Shown: in pieces, positions 26,749 through 36,193 of the stretch
Position numbering within the stretch: position 1 is the first letter of the stretch
Layout: each line of letters starts with the position of its first letter
Assembly (NCBI RefSeq): GCF_029714405.1
Contig: NZ_CP121650.1
Span: 7,135,001-7,199,000, forward strand
Source: Bradyrhizobium sp. CB82
GTDB lineage: Bacteria > Pseudomonadota > Alphaproteobacteria > Rhizobiales > Xanthobacteraceae
Length of the DNA: 64,000 nt
Direction: 5' to 3'
Notes under the pieces: generated by a model
Database searches by the model: none
The model's input: only the letters and a program-made list of their open reading frames with translations
Told to the model about the DNA's origin: nothing
Position numbers and translations under genes: made by a program

Positions 26749-27852
26749 CTAGTTCTCGCCGCTCCCCGCTCGGGGTGCGGTAGGATCCGGCGCGCGACGA
26801 TAGACATCCCGCAACAATTGGTAGTTGACCGACTGGGCGAGGGGCACCTCTTCCTGCCCAAGCTTGGCAAACATCAGAATGTCACGGAGAGTTCTCCAGC
26901 GGCGTTCGTCGTAGTCGGCGATCCGCCCACCCGGCGGCAGGACCAGGCCGCGCTGTTGCTGCAGCTCGAATCTGACACGGTCCGGGTTCAGCCGCTCCGG
27001 GTCAAAGCCAACGAGAACCGGTACGCTGCGCGTATAGTCACTATAGACGAATTGCCAGCCCTTAATGAGGCTTCCGAGCACCTGCGCGATGGCTGAGGGG
27101 CGATCATGAACCAAATCCGAACTCGCAAAGTACACCATTCCCGGGACGTGAATCGCGTAGTCTTGTGGCTTGATGACATTCAGTCGGACATAACCGGGCT
27201 CGGACGGCTCCTGTCCGAGCCCGGCGATGATCGCGTCCACCTGACCGGTACGCAGGGCGTCGAACGTGTCGCGGTCGGCCACTTTCGTGATCTGGCTCCT
27301 CGGCAAGCCGAGCTGGGCCATCATGGCATCAAAGATGACGTCTCCCTCGCTTGCCCTGCGATAGCCTAGCCGCTTGCCGACGAGGTCGGCCGGGCGTCGC
27401 AATCCCGAGCTTTCGAGCGTGAAGATCGCGACCGAGGTATCGAGAAAGCTTGCCCCGAAAGCGGTCACCGGGACGCCGCGCCAGGCCGCCAGCAGAAATT
27501 TATGGCCGCTCGTCACGCCAATGGCATGTTGGCGTGCGACTGTCGCAACAAAATCGGGATCGTTTGGATCGGCGCGCAGCGTGACGTTGGGAGCGAGGTA
27601 TCCTTGCTTTTCAGCGATCATTTCCCCAGCGAACGGCGCGCCGAATGGGCCATCCAGCAGCAGACTTAGTTGCGCGGCCCCCTCCATCCGCCCCGTCACA
27701 GGCAGCGGCTCCCGCGTGAGCGTCAGGATCGCCGCGCCAGCAACCGCGATGGCAGCAAGAATGAGCAGCGTAAGCCGCCGCTGTCCGCCTCTCACAGTTC
27801 GCCGCGATCGTGCGCGAGCCACTTGGAGATTCCTGCGATAGGTGCGTTGCAT
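26749..27852 (-). CDS. NMT1/SsuA-like solute-binding protein, orphan
   Basis: A 367-residue protein with a basic N terminus and a membrane anchor (RLTLLILAAIAVAGAAIL), followed by a periplasmic binding fold of the NMT1/THI5/SsuA class. Characteristic stretches are LSLLLDGPFGAPFAGEMIAE, the AIGVTSGHKFLLA loop, and GLRRPADLVGKRLGYRRASE. The C-terminal lobe has MVYFASSDLVHDRPSAIAQV. Such proteins bind sulfonates, nitrate-type or pyrimidine-like ligands for ABC uptake. No matching permease or ATPase gene is adjacent, and the anchor does not look cleavable. A sensory or orphan role is possible; ligand unknown. Confidence 0.83.
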   Translation of the reverse strand: MQRTYRRNLQVARARSRRTVRGGQRRLTLLILAAIAVAGAAILTLTREPLPVTGRMEGAAQLSLLLDGPFGAPFAGEMIAEKQGYLAPNVTLRADPNDPDFVATVARQHAIGVTSGHKFLLAAWRGVPVTAFGASFLDTSVAIFTLESSGLRRPADLVGKRLGYRRASEGDVIFDAMMAQLGLPRSQITKVADRDTFDALRTGQVDAIIAGLGQEPSEPGYVRLNVIKPQDYAIHVPGMVYFASSDLVHDRPSAIAQVLGSLIKGWQFVYSDYTRSVPVLVGFDPERLNPDRVRFELQQQRGLVLPPGGRIADYDERRWRTLRDILMFAKLGQEEVPLAQSVNYQLLRDVYRRAPDPTAPRAGSGEN

Positions 27853-28159
27853 ATCAGTTGAGGGAGGCGACGCAGCGACAGGGAAGAATTACCTGGTTCT
27901 CTGAACGTTGCACTATGATTTTGCTCAACAGCTCATTCCGATATTGTGATTTATCCTCTTTGGTTGTGGTGCGCTTCTCTGCGCAAATCCACTCTCCAAG
28001 CCTGCATGCACAACACCGTCCCTCTCGGGCAACGCTTAGAGGCGAAATACGTCGATCCGCCGGAGCAACGCATCGCGGTCAAGCGCCAGCTTTCAACGGA
28101 TGTTCAAGTCCGGAAAGCAGGAGAGCAAATCGGCTTGCAGGCAACTTGCCCCAACACAA
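27853..28159. other. Intergenic gap, nothing recognised
   Basis: About 305 bases between two minus-strand genes. A few short frames exist but none has a ribosome site or protein-like composition. The region should contain the promoter of the downstream solute-binding protein. Confidence 0.4.
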
Positions 28160-28567
28160 CTATTTTTGCAAAAGGACATACTTGAAGTTTTTTATTCCGC
28201 TTATCGTTCCAAGAATCGTGTCGACACGCTTGTAAGGGGCCACATCAAAAGCGTTGCATTTGTCCGAGTTCAAATAGCAAACCTTGACACTTATCGATCG
28301 CGGGCAGCTATTCTTTAGGCTGACAACGTGATCGACTAGGGTCGGATTGACGACGTGGACGCGAGCAGCGGCTTCGACGTCCAGACAAGGTCGTCCCAGT
28401 GCGTCGCGGACCACAGGCTTGTCAGACTGTTCGGCCGGGCCCTGCAGCGTAAGCCGAGACGAGCTCTGGCCTGTTGTTTGCGCTTGGGCTGCCAATAACG
28501 GCAGAAAAGCGAAATAAATGGCCGCTGCACGAACCGATCGGTAATAACTTTTGATGATCACCGCCAT
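28160..28567 (-). CDS. Small secreted hypothetical protein, third gene of the Wzc operon
   Basis: A 135-residue protein with a signal peptide (ending near LLAAQAQ) and a mature domain carrying four cysteines: RPCLDVE, KNSCPRSI, KVCYLNSDKC. The pattern V-V-N-P-x-x-x-D-H-V-V-S-L-K-N-S-C-P suggests a small immunoglobulin-like or stabilised beta domain. Its ATG overlaps the stop of the preceding gene by ten bases, which makes it part of the copolymerase operon. Periplasmic help in polysaccharide assembly is inferred from that coupling only. Confidence 0.7.
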   Translation of the reverse strand: MAVIIKSYYRSVRAAAIYFAFLPLLAAQAQTTGQSSSRLTLQGPAEQSDKPVVRDALGRPCLDVEAAARVHVVNPTLVDHVVSLKNSCPRSISVKVCYLNSDKCNAFDVAPYKRVDTILGTISGIKNFKYVLLQK

Positions 28568-29325
28568 AGCCTCTCATCGATCTCAACGCCAGGAACCCTG
28601 ACCTTCAAGCCATCACCAACCAGTCTTTTCGCGAGCGACTTGCGTTGAATGATATCCACGCGCTCTAAGCTCGCCAGAAGGCGGTCCCGACGAAGCCAAC
28701 CCACCGTCGTTAGATTCATCGCCGCATCCTCAATGAAATCGCCATCAACCATCCCGGCAAATTCCGAAACTGCCTTTACCTGCATCACCTCACTGAGCTT
28801 CGGAAAGATCGCGAGCGCCAACTTGTTGCGCCGGAGCGCAATCCAAGCCTCCCGCGGAGCCAGCGCATAGGATTGCTCGAGGTAGCTGATGCTATTGAGA
28901 TCGAAACCGTTGCGGGTAGTCTCCACCGAATAGAGCATCAGCCAAAGAAAGGAATCCGTAGGATTCAGCGACAGAGAGGACCTCACCTTCTCCACGGCCA
29001 AGGCGACTTCGCGATCAGCTTCCTCCGAACTCGCCCGCTCCGTTGCCTCCTCGGCAACACGCAGGCGCACCAAGGCTTCCGCTCGCGCAAGCTCAGAAGG
29101 CAAAAGGATCGGAGCGGACTGCTGTTCGATCCGCACTAGCACCTTACTCAGCACACCAGGCTTGAACCGGTCATCCAGTAGAATCTGCCTCGACAGTTCG
29201 CGAGCCGGCATCACTCGCCAGAACGACGGCAACGCGTCCAACGACCAGAGCACACTAACCACGCCAAGCAGCAGCATCGGCGCGCGCTTCCACGCTTGCA
29301 GCGCCATCCGGCCGCTATTCCACAT
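28558..29325 (-). CDS. Membrane-anchored TPR-like protein coupled to Wzc
   Basis: A 255-residue protein with one N-terminal membrane segment (APMLLLGVVSVLWSLDALP) and a helical periplasmic part. The stretch SLSLNPTDSFLWLMLYSVE followed by a S-Y-A-L-A-P-R-E-A-W unit has TPR character. The start overlaps the end of the Wzc gene by 11 bases, and its own end overlaps the next gene. A protein of similar build (membrane segment, L-x-L/I-x-P ... L-W-L-x-L, then an S-Y unit) is encoded at 40136-40798. Function unknown; probably an accessory of exopolysaccharide polymerisation. Confidence 0.75.
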   Translation of the reverse strand: MWNSGRMALQAWKRAPMLLLGVVSVLWSLDALPSFWRVMPARELSRQILLDDRFKPGVLSKVLVRIEQQSAPILLPSELARAEALVRLRVAEEATERASSEEADREVALAVEKVRSSLSLNPTDSFLWLMLYSVETTRNGFDLNSISYLEQSYALAPREAWIALRRNKLALAIFPKLSEVMQVKAVSEFAGMVDGDFIEDAAMNLTTVGWLRRDRLLASLERVDIIQRKSLAKRLVGDGLKVRVPGVEIDERLWR

Positions 29326-31555
29326 ACCCGTAACGAGCGTAGTACTTCTGGTAGTAGTAGCGACCGTGGTAGGACTCGTAGCGCGCCAGCAGCTTGGTGT
29401 CGGCCTTGTTCAGAACGACCCCAAGCAACTTGTCCTGGATCGCCGGTGCATTGCGCAGATTGTGCTTGACGACGTCCATCTTGGTCTTGCCCCACTCGAC
29501 CACGAAGACATAGGAATCGACGAACGAAGAGGTGACGCGCACGTCCACCACCGGCGCCATCGGCGGCATGTCCAGCACGACGTAATCGTATTTCGAGCGG
29601 AGCAGCGCCACGAGATCGCGCATCTGCTTAGAGGCGAGGATCTCGTTGGTATGCAGCAGTTTCGAGGTTCTGCCAGCGGGCAGCATTGACAGCCTGGTTT
29701 CGGGATCGACTGTGAGCGCATCGTCCAACTGCACCTTCTGCGCGATGACGTCGACCAGGCCGATCTCTGCGTCCGGCGCCAGTGCGCGCGACAGCGAGGG
29801 ATTGCGCAAATCGGCATCCACCAGGATGACGCGGGCGCCGCTATGCGCCATCAGCTGCGCGAGATTGCTCGAGAGCGTGCTCTTACCCTCGCTCGGCAGG
29901 GTCGAGGTGACTGCCAGCGCCCGATTCTCTCGCACAATGGAATTGAGATCCACTGCCACCTTCAGCGAACGCACGGCCTCCGCAAAGCGGGAGAGCGGAG
30001 TGTTGACGACGTAGCGTAAGAGGTTGGGCTGCGGGTTGTCTGATTTTCTGCCGAGTTTGCCGGGGAGGATGGATGAAGCTGCGGCGTCTAGCGTCGGCAG
30101 AATCGCGATGCAGCTGGCACCCAGCACATCTTCAACCTGCGTCGTGGTCCGGAACACCTTGTCGGTGAGCTCGCGCGCCATGGCCGCACCAAAGCTCAGC
30201 ATCAATCCGCCGAGCAAAGCAGCACCAAGTATAACCATGCTCTTCGGAGAACTCTTCACCAGGGGCGTTGTTGCCGCGCTAATCACGCGCGCCTCCGTGA
30301 TCGGGAATGACTGCTGCTGCACGCTTTCCATGTAACGCTGCAGGAAATTGTCGTACATCGCCTGGTAGCTCTGCGCGTTGCTCTCAAGCTCACGCAGCTG
30401 GATTTGCGCCTGGTTGGTGAGTTGCGATTCCGAGACGACGTTGGCGAGGCTCGCCTTGATGCTCTCCTCGCGGGTCCCCGCGATATCGTAGTCGCTCTTG
30501 TAGGATTCCTGGATCCGCCTCAGCTCGTCCGTAATGTTCTTCTTGATCTCCGCCATCTGCTTGCGGAGGTTTACGGCGGCGAGGTGGTCAGAGCCGTATC
30601 GCGCTGACCAGATGGACTCCTTGGAAGCCATGTCGACATACTGGGCGCGCAGCTTGACGATCGTGTCGTTCTTCAGCGCATCCGTGACGTTGGCGTCCGG
30701 GATATCCTGCTTGAGGATGTCGTTCATGCGGTCGAGGCGCGCCTTGGCCTCGGCGGTAGACGCATGCGCCAGCACCAGCTGGCTGTTCACCTCTGCGAGC
30801 TGCTGCTCGTTCATCAGCCGGCCGCCGCTATCGACGATGTTGTTGGCGATCTTGAAATCCACCACCGCCTTCTGCGCCGTGGAGGCCTGCGTGCGCAGCT
30901 CCTTGATGCGGTCCTGGAGCCAGACGCTGGCCCGGCGCGTCGCCTGATATTTCGCCTCAAGCTGATCGACGATATAGGCATCCGCGATCGCATTGGCGAT
31001 CCGTGCGGCTTTGGCAGGATCCCGCGAGGTAAAGCCGATCTCCATGACATAGGTGAGACCCAACCGCTTGACCGTCCGGTTGTGCTCGAAGCGCTGGAGC
31101 GCTTTTCGTGTCAGCTCGAATTCAGAGGAGACATGGCCCCCGGTGACCGAGCCGATCATCGCACCAAGCAGGCCGCCACCGCTGCCCGTGAATTCGGGAT
31201 CGTCGATCAGATGCAAATCCCGGATCACGGCGAGGCTGATATTCTCGGACTTCAGGATTTCCACCTGGGTTTCGACGGTCGCAGAGTCGATTGCGATATC
31301 GCCGAGCACCGATTGCTGCTGGAACAGCTGCACCTTCCGGGTGTCGATCACCATCGTCGCAGTCGAGGTGAATTGCGGCGCGGCGGTGAAGAGATAGAGC
31401 AGCGCGAGGATCAGGCCGGCCGACACGATCGCCACCATGGTCGGGAACTGGCGGCGGGTGATGTCGAGATAGGAGGTCAGCATCTGGGAGCGAGCGCCGT
31501 CGATCTCACCGAGATCCCGATTGATCTCCGAGGTCGGCTTGTTCACCTGCAACAT
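29315..31555 (-). CDS. Wzc/ExoP-type polysaccharide copolymerase with BY-kinase domain
   Basis: A 746-residue inner-membrane protein controlling chain length and export. It has two membrane helices (about residues 37-57 and 435-455) flanking a large periplasmic coiled-coil Wzz/GNVR domain. The cytoplasmic kinase part has Walker A TSTLPSEGKST, Walker A' VILVDADLRNPSL and Walker B YDYVVLDMPP. The C-terminal tail is a tyrosine cluster (ESYHGRYYYQKYYARYGY), the autophosphorylation site of bacterial tyrosine kinases. A Pro-rich stretch (ATTPLVKSSPKSM) precedes TM2, as in the family. Tyrosine phosphorylation state is expected to regulate assembly. It leads a three-gene operon. Confidence 0.95.
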   Translation of the reverse strand: MLQVNKPTSEINRDLGEIDGARSQMLTSYLDITRRQFPTMVAIVSAGLILALLYLFTAAPQFTSTATMVIDTRKVQLFQQQSVLGDIAIDSATVETQVEILKSENISLAVIRDLHLIDDPEFTGSGGGLLGAMIGSVTGGHVSSEFELTRKALQRFEHNRTVKRLGLTYVMEIGFTSRDPAKAARIANAIADAYIVDQLEAKYQATRRASVWLQDRIKELRTQASTAQKAVVDFKIANNIVDSGGRLMNEQQLAEVNSQLVLAHASTAEAKARLDRMNDILKQDIPDANVTDALKNDTIVKLRAQYVDMASKESIWSARYGSDHLAAVNLRKQMAEIKKNITDELRRIQESYKSDYDIAGTREESIKASLANVVSESQLTNQAQIQLRELESNAQSYQAMYDNFLQRYMESVQQQSFPITEARVISAATTPLVKSSPKSMVILGAALLGGLMLSFGAAMARELTDKVFRTTTQVEDVLGASCIAILPTLDAAASSILPGKLGRKSDNPQPNLLRYVVNTPLSRFAEAVRSLKVAVDLNSIVRENRALAVTSTLPSEGKSTLSSNLAQLMAHSGARVILVDADLRNPSLSRALAPDAEIGLVDVIAQKVQLDDALTVDPETRLSMLPAGRTSKLLHTNEILASKQMRDLVALLRSKYDYVVLDMPPMAPVVDVRVTSSFVDSYVFVVEWGKTKMDVVKHNLRNAPAIQDKLLGVVLNKADTKLLARYESYHGRYYYQKYYARYGYVE

Positions 31556-31749
31556 CTATCGATTCCTGAAATCAATCGGGCGTTTAACACTGAAGCCCGC
31601 CCAAAAGCCCCACGGCGTTCGGAGCAAATCTCGTGCCCAACGTCTCATGCCGGAAGCTAGCACAATGCCACCTAAAATTGAACGTCGTTGATGAGCGCGG
31701 CGCAACACGCGCGTTACACCTTCTATGAACCTTAACGGCTCCAAAGCAA

Positions 31750-31771
31750 AGCGGCGCTCAAGGGCGCCGCT
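31750..31771 (-). terminator. Probable terminator hairpin
   Basis: An 8-bp perfect stem AGCGGCGC / GCGCCGCT with a six-base loop sits 35 bases after the stop of the minus-strand secreted protein gene. On that strand it is followed by TTGCTTTGG, a modest T tract. It separates that gene from the Wzc operon. Confidence 0.65.
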
Positions 31772-31805
31772 GTCGTGACGATCTGATGAGGCAGCTTTAG
31801 CCGAC

Positions 31806-32399
31806 TTAGCGCGGGCTAACGCTTGTCAAGCTGCCGACCTGACCTGGCTGCAGGTTGCCCTGCGCGTTCGGGGTAGACGAACTGCCGAACGATCCCTGCC
31901 CATTGTTGTTTCCACCCTGTGAAATGCCCCCGCCGGTCGAGCCACCGCCGCCGGAGCCGCCGGTCGCGGCGATCTCGACGTCGCCGATTGCGGCCTGGTA
32001 GGCGGCAATCACGTCGGCGCTGTTGGTGCCGGCGATTCCGCGCTGGATCTCATCGGCAAAGGCCGCGTCGCTCTGGGCGGCCATGCGGGCGAGCTGGGCA
32101 AGGCCGGTGACGATCGCGCGCATCTGGTCCTTCGTGGTCGCGGGATCCTTCAGGAGCGCAATCAAACCCGGGACCGTCGTGGGGTCGGAAGCGCCGAGGT
32201 CGCGCACGCGCGAGATCATCTGCGCGCCGCCGGTCGGATATTGCTGCAGGAGGCTGTTCGGGGAGGCCTTGAAATCGGAAATCGTCTGGGCCGGCAGCTG
32301 CCGCTGCGGCGGATAAACGGCAGCGCTCGCGGCCGTTGAAATCGCAGCTGTCAGAACCGCGGCCGCAGCCAACCGAAGCGCCAATCGAAGTGCGCGCAT
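31806..32399 (-). CDS. Secreted hypothetical protein with Gly/Ser/Asn-rich tail
   Basis: A 197-residue protein from ATG 32399, which has GGAGG seven bases upstream. The signal peptide ends near ISTAASA. A helical middle domain (SDFKASPNSLLQQYPTGG, PGLIALLKDPATTKDQMRAI) is followed by a flexible tail of Gly, Ser, Asn and Gln. No family name is known to me. It sits between the polymerase-like gene and the Wzc operon on the same strand and has its own terminator, so a periplasmic role linked to the polysaccharide system is plausible but unproven. Confidence 0.75.
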   Translation of the reverse strand: MRALRLALRLAAAAVLTAAISTAASAAVYPPQRQLPAQTISDFKASPNSLLQQYPTGGAQMISRVRDLGASDPTTVPGLIALLKDPATTKDQMRAIVTGLAQLARMAAQSDAAFADEIQRGIAGTNSADVIAAYQAAIGDVEIAATGGSGGGGSTGGGISQGGNNNGQGSFGSSSTPNAQGNLQPGQVGSLTSVSPR

Positions 32400-32523
32400 A
32401 ATAGACCTCCAAAATATCAGCTTGCCCCCTGCCGCGGGCAAATGACGCGTGCAACGCGGAACCTAGCCGAACAACCCTCGGCTGTCCATTTATTCTAAAA
32501 ACTCCGTTAAGGCGGCAACTGCT

Positions 32524-34017
32524 TCAAAAATAGACGGTTTTATGAACATCAGGCCTGCGTCGCGAGGCCCTTTTCCTCGCTCTATCCGGTGCGCCCCGAA
32601 GGCCTTTTGCAACCTGCGCCTCAACCTCCGGCCGAACCTCGCCCGAGCGGAAGGACTGGGCCAAACCGGCACCGAAAAGCGCAAAGAACGGAATGCTGTA
32701 GCCCGGGATCTGGAGCGTGAAGTCCAGGCACGAATGCAAGAGCGACAGCGCAGCGGTCGCCGCGGCCGCGAGCGGGATGATGACGTCGCGCCGTCGTCCG
32801 AATATGCCCTTTGCGAGAATCGCGAACATGATAGCCCAAGCCGCCGCCACCAAAAGTGCCATGGGGATGCCGACCTCGGAAGCTAACTCCAGGGGGGTCG
32901 AATGCGCTGCGTCCCAGATGCCGCGAATCGAGATGTTGGGGCTGCGATAGGGCGGGAAGGCCCACTGGAAGGTACCCATTCCCGTCCCAAACCACGGATT
33001 GTCGGCGATGATCTTGAGCGTGGATTTCCACGCCTCCACCCGCCCCTCATCGACCAGGCCCTGGCTATCGAAGCGGCTCGAGACGCGTCCGCCGAGCAGT
33101 TGCAAGAGGCCAAGCGCAACGACCACGCCCGAGCCCAGCGAAATCCAGATGCCGGTGCGCTGTGGCAGGTCCTTGCGCAAAAATGCGGTGAACGACACGA
33201 TCATGGCGAGCAGCGACAGGCCGACGCCGGCGCGCGAGGTCGTCATGAACATTGCCATCAAGCAGACCAGCAGCGCTAGAAGCTGCGGCAGGATTTCCCG
33301 CGGAGGAATCTCCACAAGATCCCGCGGCAGACGTTTCCAGTCGATGTGGCGCTCCGGAATGCGACGGCGGACGTCCTCCAGAATCAGCAGCATCCAGATC
33401 ACCGCGCAGGAGCCGAAATAGGCCGCCGCCGTGTTGCGGTTGATAAAGGTGCCGGTGACGCTGCCGAGATACGCGGTCTTGTCGCGCCACAGGATCATGG
33501 TGGGCTCGATCAGGAACGAGGCGACACCATAGAGCGCGTAAACCGCGCCGGAGACGGCGATCACCCAGACCATGCGGCGAGCTCGCTCGCGCTGAGCACC
33601 GATGATGATCCCAAGCAGGATCGCAAGGATGTTCGCAAGCGGCGCGCCCAGCGCAAAGAACGCCTCGTTCTTCACGATGGAGGCTGACGGCGCGATCGGC
33701 ACGCCCAACAGATCCGACACCTGCTTCCAAATGGGGTTAAACGGCGCGACGAAAGGATGGTCGGACAGCTGCTCATGCAGGACAAAGGTATAACCGGCGA
33801 TGATCACACCAATGCCGGCGATGATCCACAGATGCGGGCCACGCAGCTCGCGCGTAGGCGCAAGCACCAATGCAACGCCTAGGCACAGGCACCAGAACGC
33901 AATCGAGAGGTCGTTGGTCGAGCCGAAGGGAAACGGCGCACCGGCCACGACGAAGAATAGGACAAAGGTCGCAGGCAAGCTCCACGACCAGCGGATGTTG
34001 GGAGACCAAAAGCGCAT
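32524..34017 (-). CDS. O-antigen ligase / Wzy-type polymerase family protein
   Basis: A 497-residue polytopic membrane protein with about eleven hydrophobic helices. The Wzy_C region shows FINRNTAAAYFG, the long loop with RVEAWKSTLKIIADNPWFG, then GMGTFQWAFPPYR and AAHSTPLELASEVGIPMALL, the histidine-bearing loop typical of WaaL/Wzy and ExoQ-like proteins. Such proteins join lipid-linked repeats into long chains or attach them to an acceptor in the periplasm. The C terminus is basic. It follows a small secreted-protein gene by 29 bases. Whether it polymerises or ligates cannot be decided from sequence. Confidence 0.9.
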   Translation of the reverse strand: MRFWSPNIRWSWSLPATFVLFFVVAGAPFPFGSTNDLSIAFWCLCLGVALVLAPTRELRGPHLWIIAGIGVIIAGYTFVLHEQLSDHPFVAPFNPIWKQVSDLLGVPIAPSASIVKNEAFFALGAPLANILAILLGIIIGAQRERARRMVWVIAVSGAVYALYGVASFLIEPTMILWRDKTAYLGSVTGTFINRNTAAAYFGSCAVIWMLLILEDVRRRIPERHIDWKRLPRDLVEIPPREILPQLLALLVCLMAMFMTTSRAGVGLSLLAMIVSFTAFLRKDLPQRTGIWISLGSGVVVALGLLQLLGGRVSSRFDSQGLVDEGRVEAWKSTLKIIADNPWFGTGMGTFQWAFPPYRSPNISIRGIWDAAHSTPLELASEVGIPMALLVAAAWAIMFAILAKGIFGRRRDVIIPLAAAATAALSLLHSCLDFTLQIPGYSIPFFALFGAGLAQSFRSGEVRPEVEAQVAKGLRGAPDRARKRASRRRPDVHKTVYF

Positions 34018-34046
34018 CGTCGTTCAGGGGGCGAGCTTTGCTTTAG

Positions 34047-34622
34047 CTAGAGGAAGCAATCGATCGGATAGATCTTCAAATCCACGTTCAAACGGCTGTT
34101 TCGGGTTTGCGCCCGAAAGGCAAAAAACGGCCCGCCGTCATCGCTGGCCGGCTCGAGTTTGATCCCGGGGTTGAGTTCGTCCGGCGGCACCAGAAGCCCG
34201 ATGTGGCGGTTGATCGCGGAAATCTCGACCTTGTCCCTCCCCTCGCCAAAGCTCGCGGTCAGCTGCGTAACCGTGACTTTCGGCAAGCCCCGACGTTGAT
34301 GGCACGTCTCCTCCTCCCAGATCTTCGTTTGCTTCACCAGCGGTTGGCCCGCGGTGTCTGGGGCTACGATATCGGAAAAGGACGGCCGCAGCATGCCGAA
34401 AAACCGGCTCTCCTTCGAGTTGGCTGACAGACGCACAGTAAAGGAGAGCGATCCCTTCGCACCGGGCAGATGCTCAAGAATCGGCGCGTTCGGCTCCGCT
34501 GACACGATCACGTCGATCCGGTGCCGCACGCCAAGGCTGGTTTGAGCCGACGCCGTCCCGTTGCCAAGCCAAAGCGCTGCGGCAATCACGACAAGCGCGC
34601 GGTCCCGCTGGCAGCCTTGCAT
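34047..34622 (-). CDS. Secreted hypothetical protein beside the polymerase gene
   Basis: A 191-residue protein with a signal peptide (ALVVIAAALWLGNGTASA) and a beta-rich mature part. Two cysteines occur (EETCHQRRG and the C-terminal YPIDCFL), which could pair in the periplasm. I recognise no family. It is 29 bases upstream of the Wzy/WaaL-like gene on the same strand, so the two are likely co-transcribed; a terminator hairpin just upstream separates it from the Wza-like gene. Confidence 0.72.
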   Translation of the reverse strand: MQGCQRDRALVVIAAALWLGNGTASAQTSLGVRHRIDVIVSAEPNAPILEHLPGAKGSLSFTVRLSANSKESRFFGMLRPSFSDIVAPDTAGQPLVKQTKIWEEETCHQRRGLPKVTVTQLTASFGEGRDKVEISAINRHIGLLVPPDELNPGIKLEPASDDGGPFFAFRAQTRNSRLNVDLKIYPIDCFL

Positions 34623-34652
34623 GTGGTTTCCTTTGAGTTACGAACCGCCCCT

Positions 34653-34691
34653 CAACGAAAATGGCACCGAGACAAAGCCCCGGTGCCATTT
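34653..34691 (-). terminator. Rho-independent terminator after the Wza-like gene
   Basis: AAATGGCACCG (34659-34669) pairs with CGGTGCCATTT (34681-34691), an 11-bp perfect stem with an 11-base loop. On the minus strand it is followed by TCGTTGAG after the TTT of the stem. It begins 25 bases after the Wza-like stop codon. Confidence 0.82.
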
Positions 34692-34715
34692 CCTTGTCGT
34701 TCGTATCGCCCGATC

Positions 34716-35918
34716 TTACGGGGCGGTCTTGATGTTGTTGCGGAAGATCAGCGTATCGTTGGCGAGGTTCACCGCATCGGCGCCGGTCGCCATGATCACC
34801 CGCAGGTAGGTCAGGAATTTCGTGACTTCGACGTTGCGCGAGTTCGACACGTAGATGACGTCCCCGTTCTTCATCATGACCTTGGTGGCGAGGAAGAAGC
34901 CGCCCGGATCGCGGAAGTTCACGTTGAAGATGACCGGGATCGTGTCCGTCGTATATTTGTTGACGTCGATGCCAAGCTGGGCTGCGACCTCGCGCGGCTC
35001 GCGACGATAGAGGAACACGGCGGCCGGATCGGCCTGCCCGTCCAAGAGACCACCGGCCTTGCCGACCGCTTCGCCAAGGTTGATGCGCCAAGCGTCGAAG
35101 TTGAACTCGCCGCTCTGGCCGCTGGCCCCAAACGCCAGGAACTTCTGCTGTTCACGATAGACGTAGATGCTGTCGTCCGGCCGCACGTAGATGTTGTTCT
35201 CGGGCGCCATGACCAGGTTTTCGAACGGCACGGTGGCGCGCCGGCCCTGGCGCTCGAGCATGACCCAGGTCTCGAAGCCCTGGCCCCTGATGCCGCCGGC
35301 GCGGGTAATGGCGTCAAGCACCTTGTCCTTCGCGCCCGCCGCGCTCGCCGGGAAACGGGTCGGCGCATTGACTTCGCCGAGCACGCTGATGAGCTGCGTC
35401 CGCTGCGAGGCCATCGCCACAACGACCTGCGGCTCGATGGCGCGATTGGCGATTTTCTCCACAATCGCGCGCTGGATTTGCACCGCCGTAAGGCCCGCCG
35501 CCTTGACCTGGCCGGCATAGGGGACGGTGATGAACCCGTCATTGTCCACCGTCTGATCGGGAATCGTCACGAAGTTGCCGGGCCGGACGCCGGCTTCAGC
35601 CGGGATGAACAGGCCGCCGGCCGCGGCTTCGAAGATGGTGACGCTGACGACGTCGCCGATGCCAAACACGATGCTGGCCGGCGGCCGCTTGTCCGTGAAC
35701 GCCCCTGCGAGCCCCTTGGGCTCATGGCTATGCAGGATCTTGACCGTGGCCGGGTTAAGCGGGACCAGCTCATACTCCGGGGCATTGGCCGTCTGGACGT
35801 GGTTGTTAACGTCATCGGTCAGAGGACCCGAACCCGGATTGGTGGAGCACGCGCCAAGCGCCAGAGCGACCAGCAAAAATGCCGGCTTAAAAATACGAGT
35901 CTTGGCAAAGGATTGCAT
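34716..35918 (-). CDS. Wza/ExoF-type polysaccharide export lipoprotein
   Basis: A 400-residue outer-membrane polysaccharide export protein. The N terminus is a lipoprotein signal with lipobox LGAC at about residues 21-24. The Poly_export domain begins FGIGDVVSVTIFEA and continues ... VTIPDQTVDNDGFITVPYAG, AGLTAVQIQRAIVEKI and PQVVVAMA. Two SLBB-like beta-grasp repeats follow (ISVLGEVNAPTRFP and the DAITRAGGIRGQGF region, then EAVGKAGGL). It should form the pore through which the polymer made by the Wzc/Wzy system leaves the cell. It is transcribed alone and ends at a strong terminator. Confidence 0.93.
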   Translation of the reverse strand: MQSFAKTRIFKPAFLLVALALGACSTNPGSGPLTDDVNNHVQTANAPEYELVPLNPATVKILHSHEPKGLAGAFTDKRPPASIVFGIGDVVSVTIFEAAAGGLFIPAEAGVRPGNFVTIPDQTVDNDGFITVPYAGQVKAAGLTAVQIQRAIVEKIANRAIEPQVVVAMASQRTQLISVLGEVNAPTRFPASAAGAKDKVLDAITRAGGIRGQGFETWVMLERQGRRATVPFENLVMAPENNIYVRPDDSIYVYREQQKFLAFGASGQSGEFNFDAWRINLGEAVGKAGGLLDGQADPAAVFLYRREPREVAAQLGIDVNKYTTDTIPVIFNVNFRDPGGFFLATKVMMKNGDVIYVSNSRNVEVTKFLTYLRVIMATGADAVNLANDTLIFRNNIKTAP

Positions 35919-36193
35919 GAAGCGCGCCCAATAGTTCCCAATTGGCGAAATTGGTACGGGCTCGCGGGCGGTGCGGCAAGCTGTCGGGGCGGTTGAGCGG
36001 GGTTAACGCCGCTGTATGTTGGCGGGTGTTGCTCCATTGCAACTTAGGGGAACCACCGTCAAGCCATTGTGACCATTTGGTGTAACTCGTTTGCCTGAAT
36101 GGCGAGCAGACCACGTCATAAGTGTGCGCGGCTCCCAAAGGTCGCCGGTCTCTGATAGGAAGACCTCACGCCGAGGAAGCCCTCCCCCGCGCG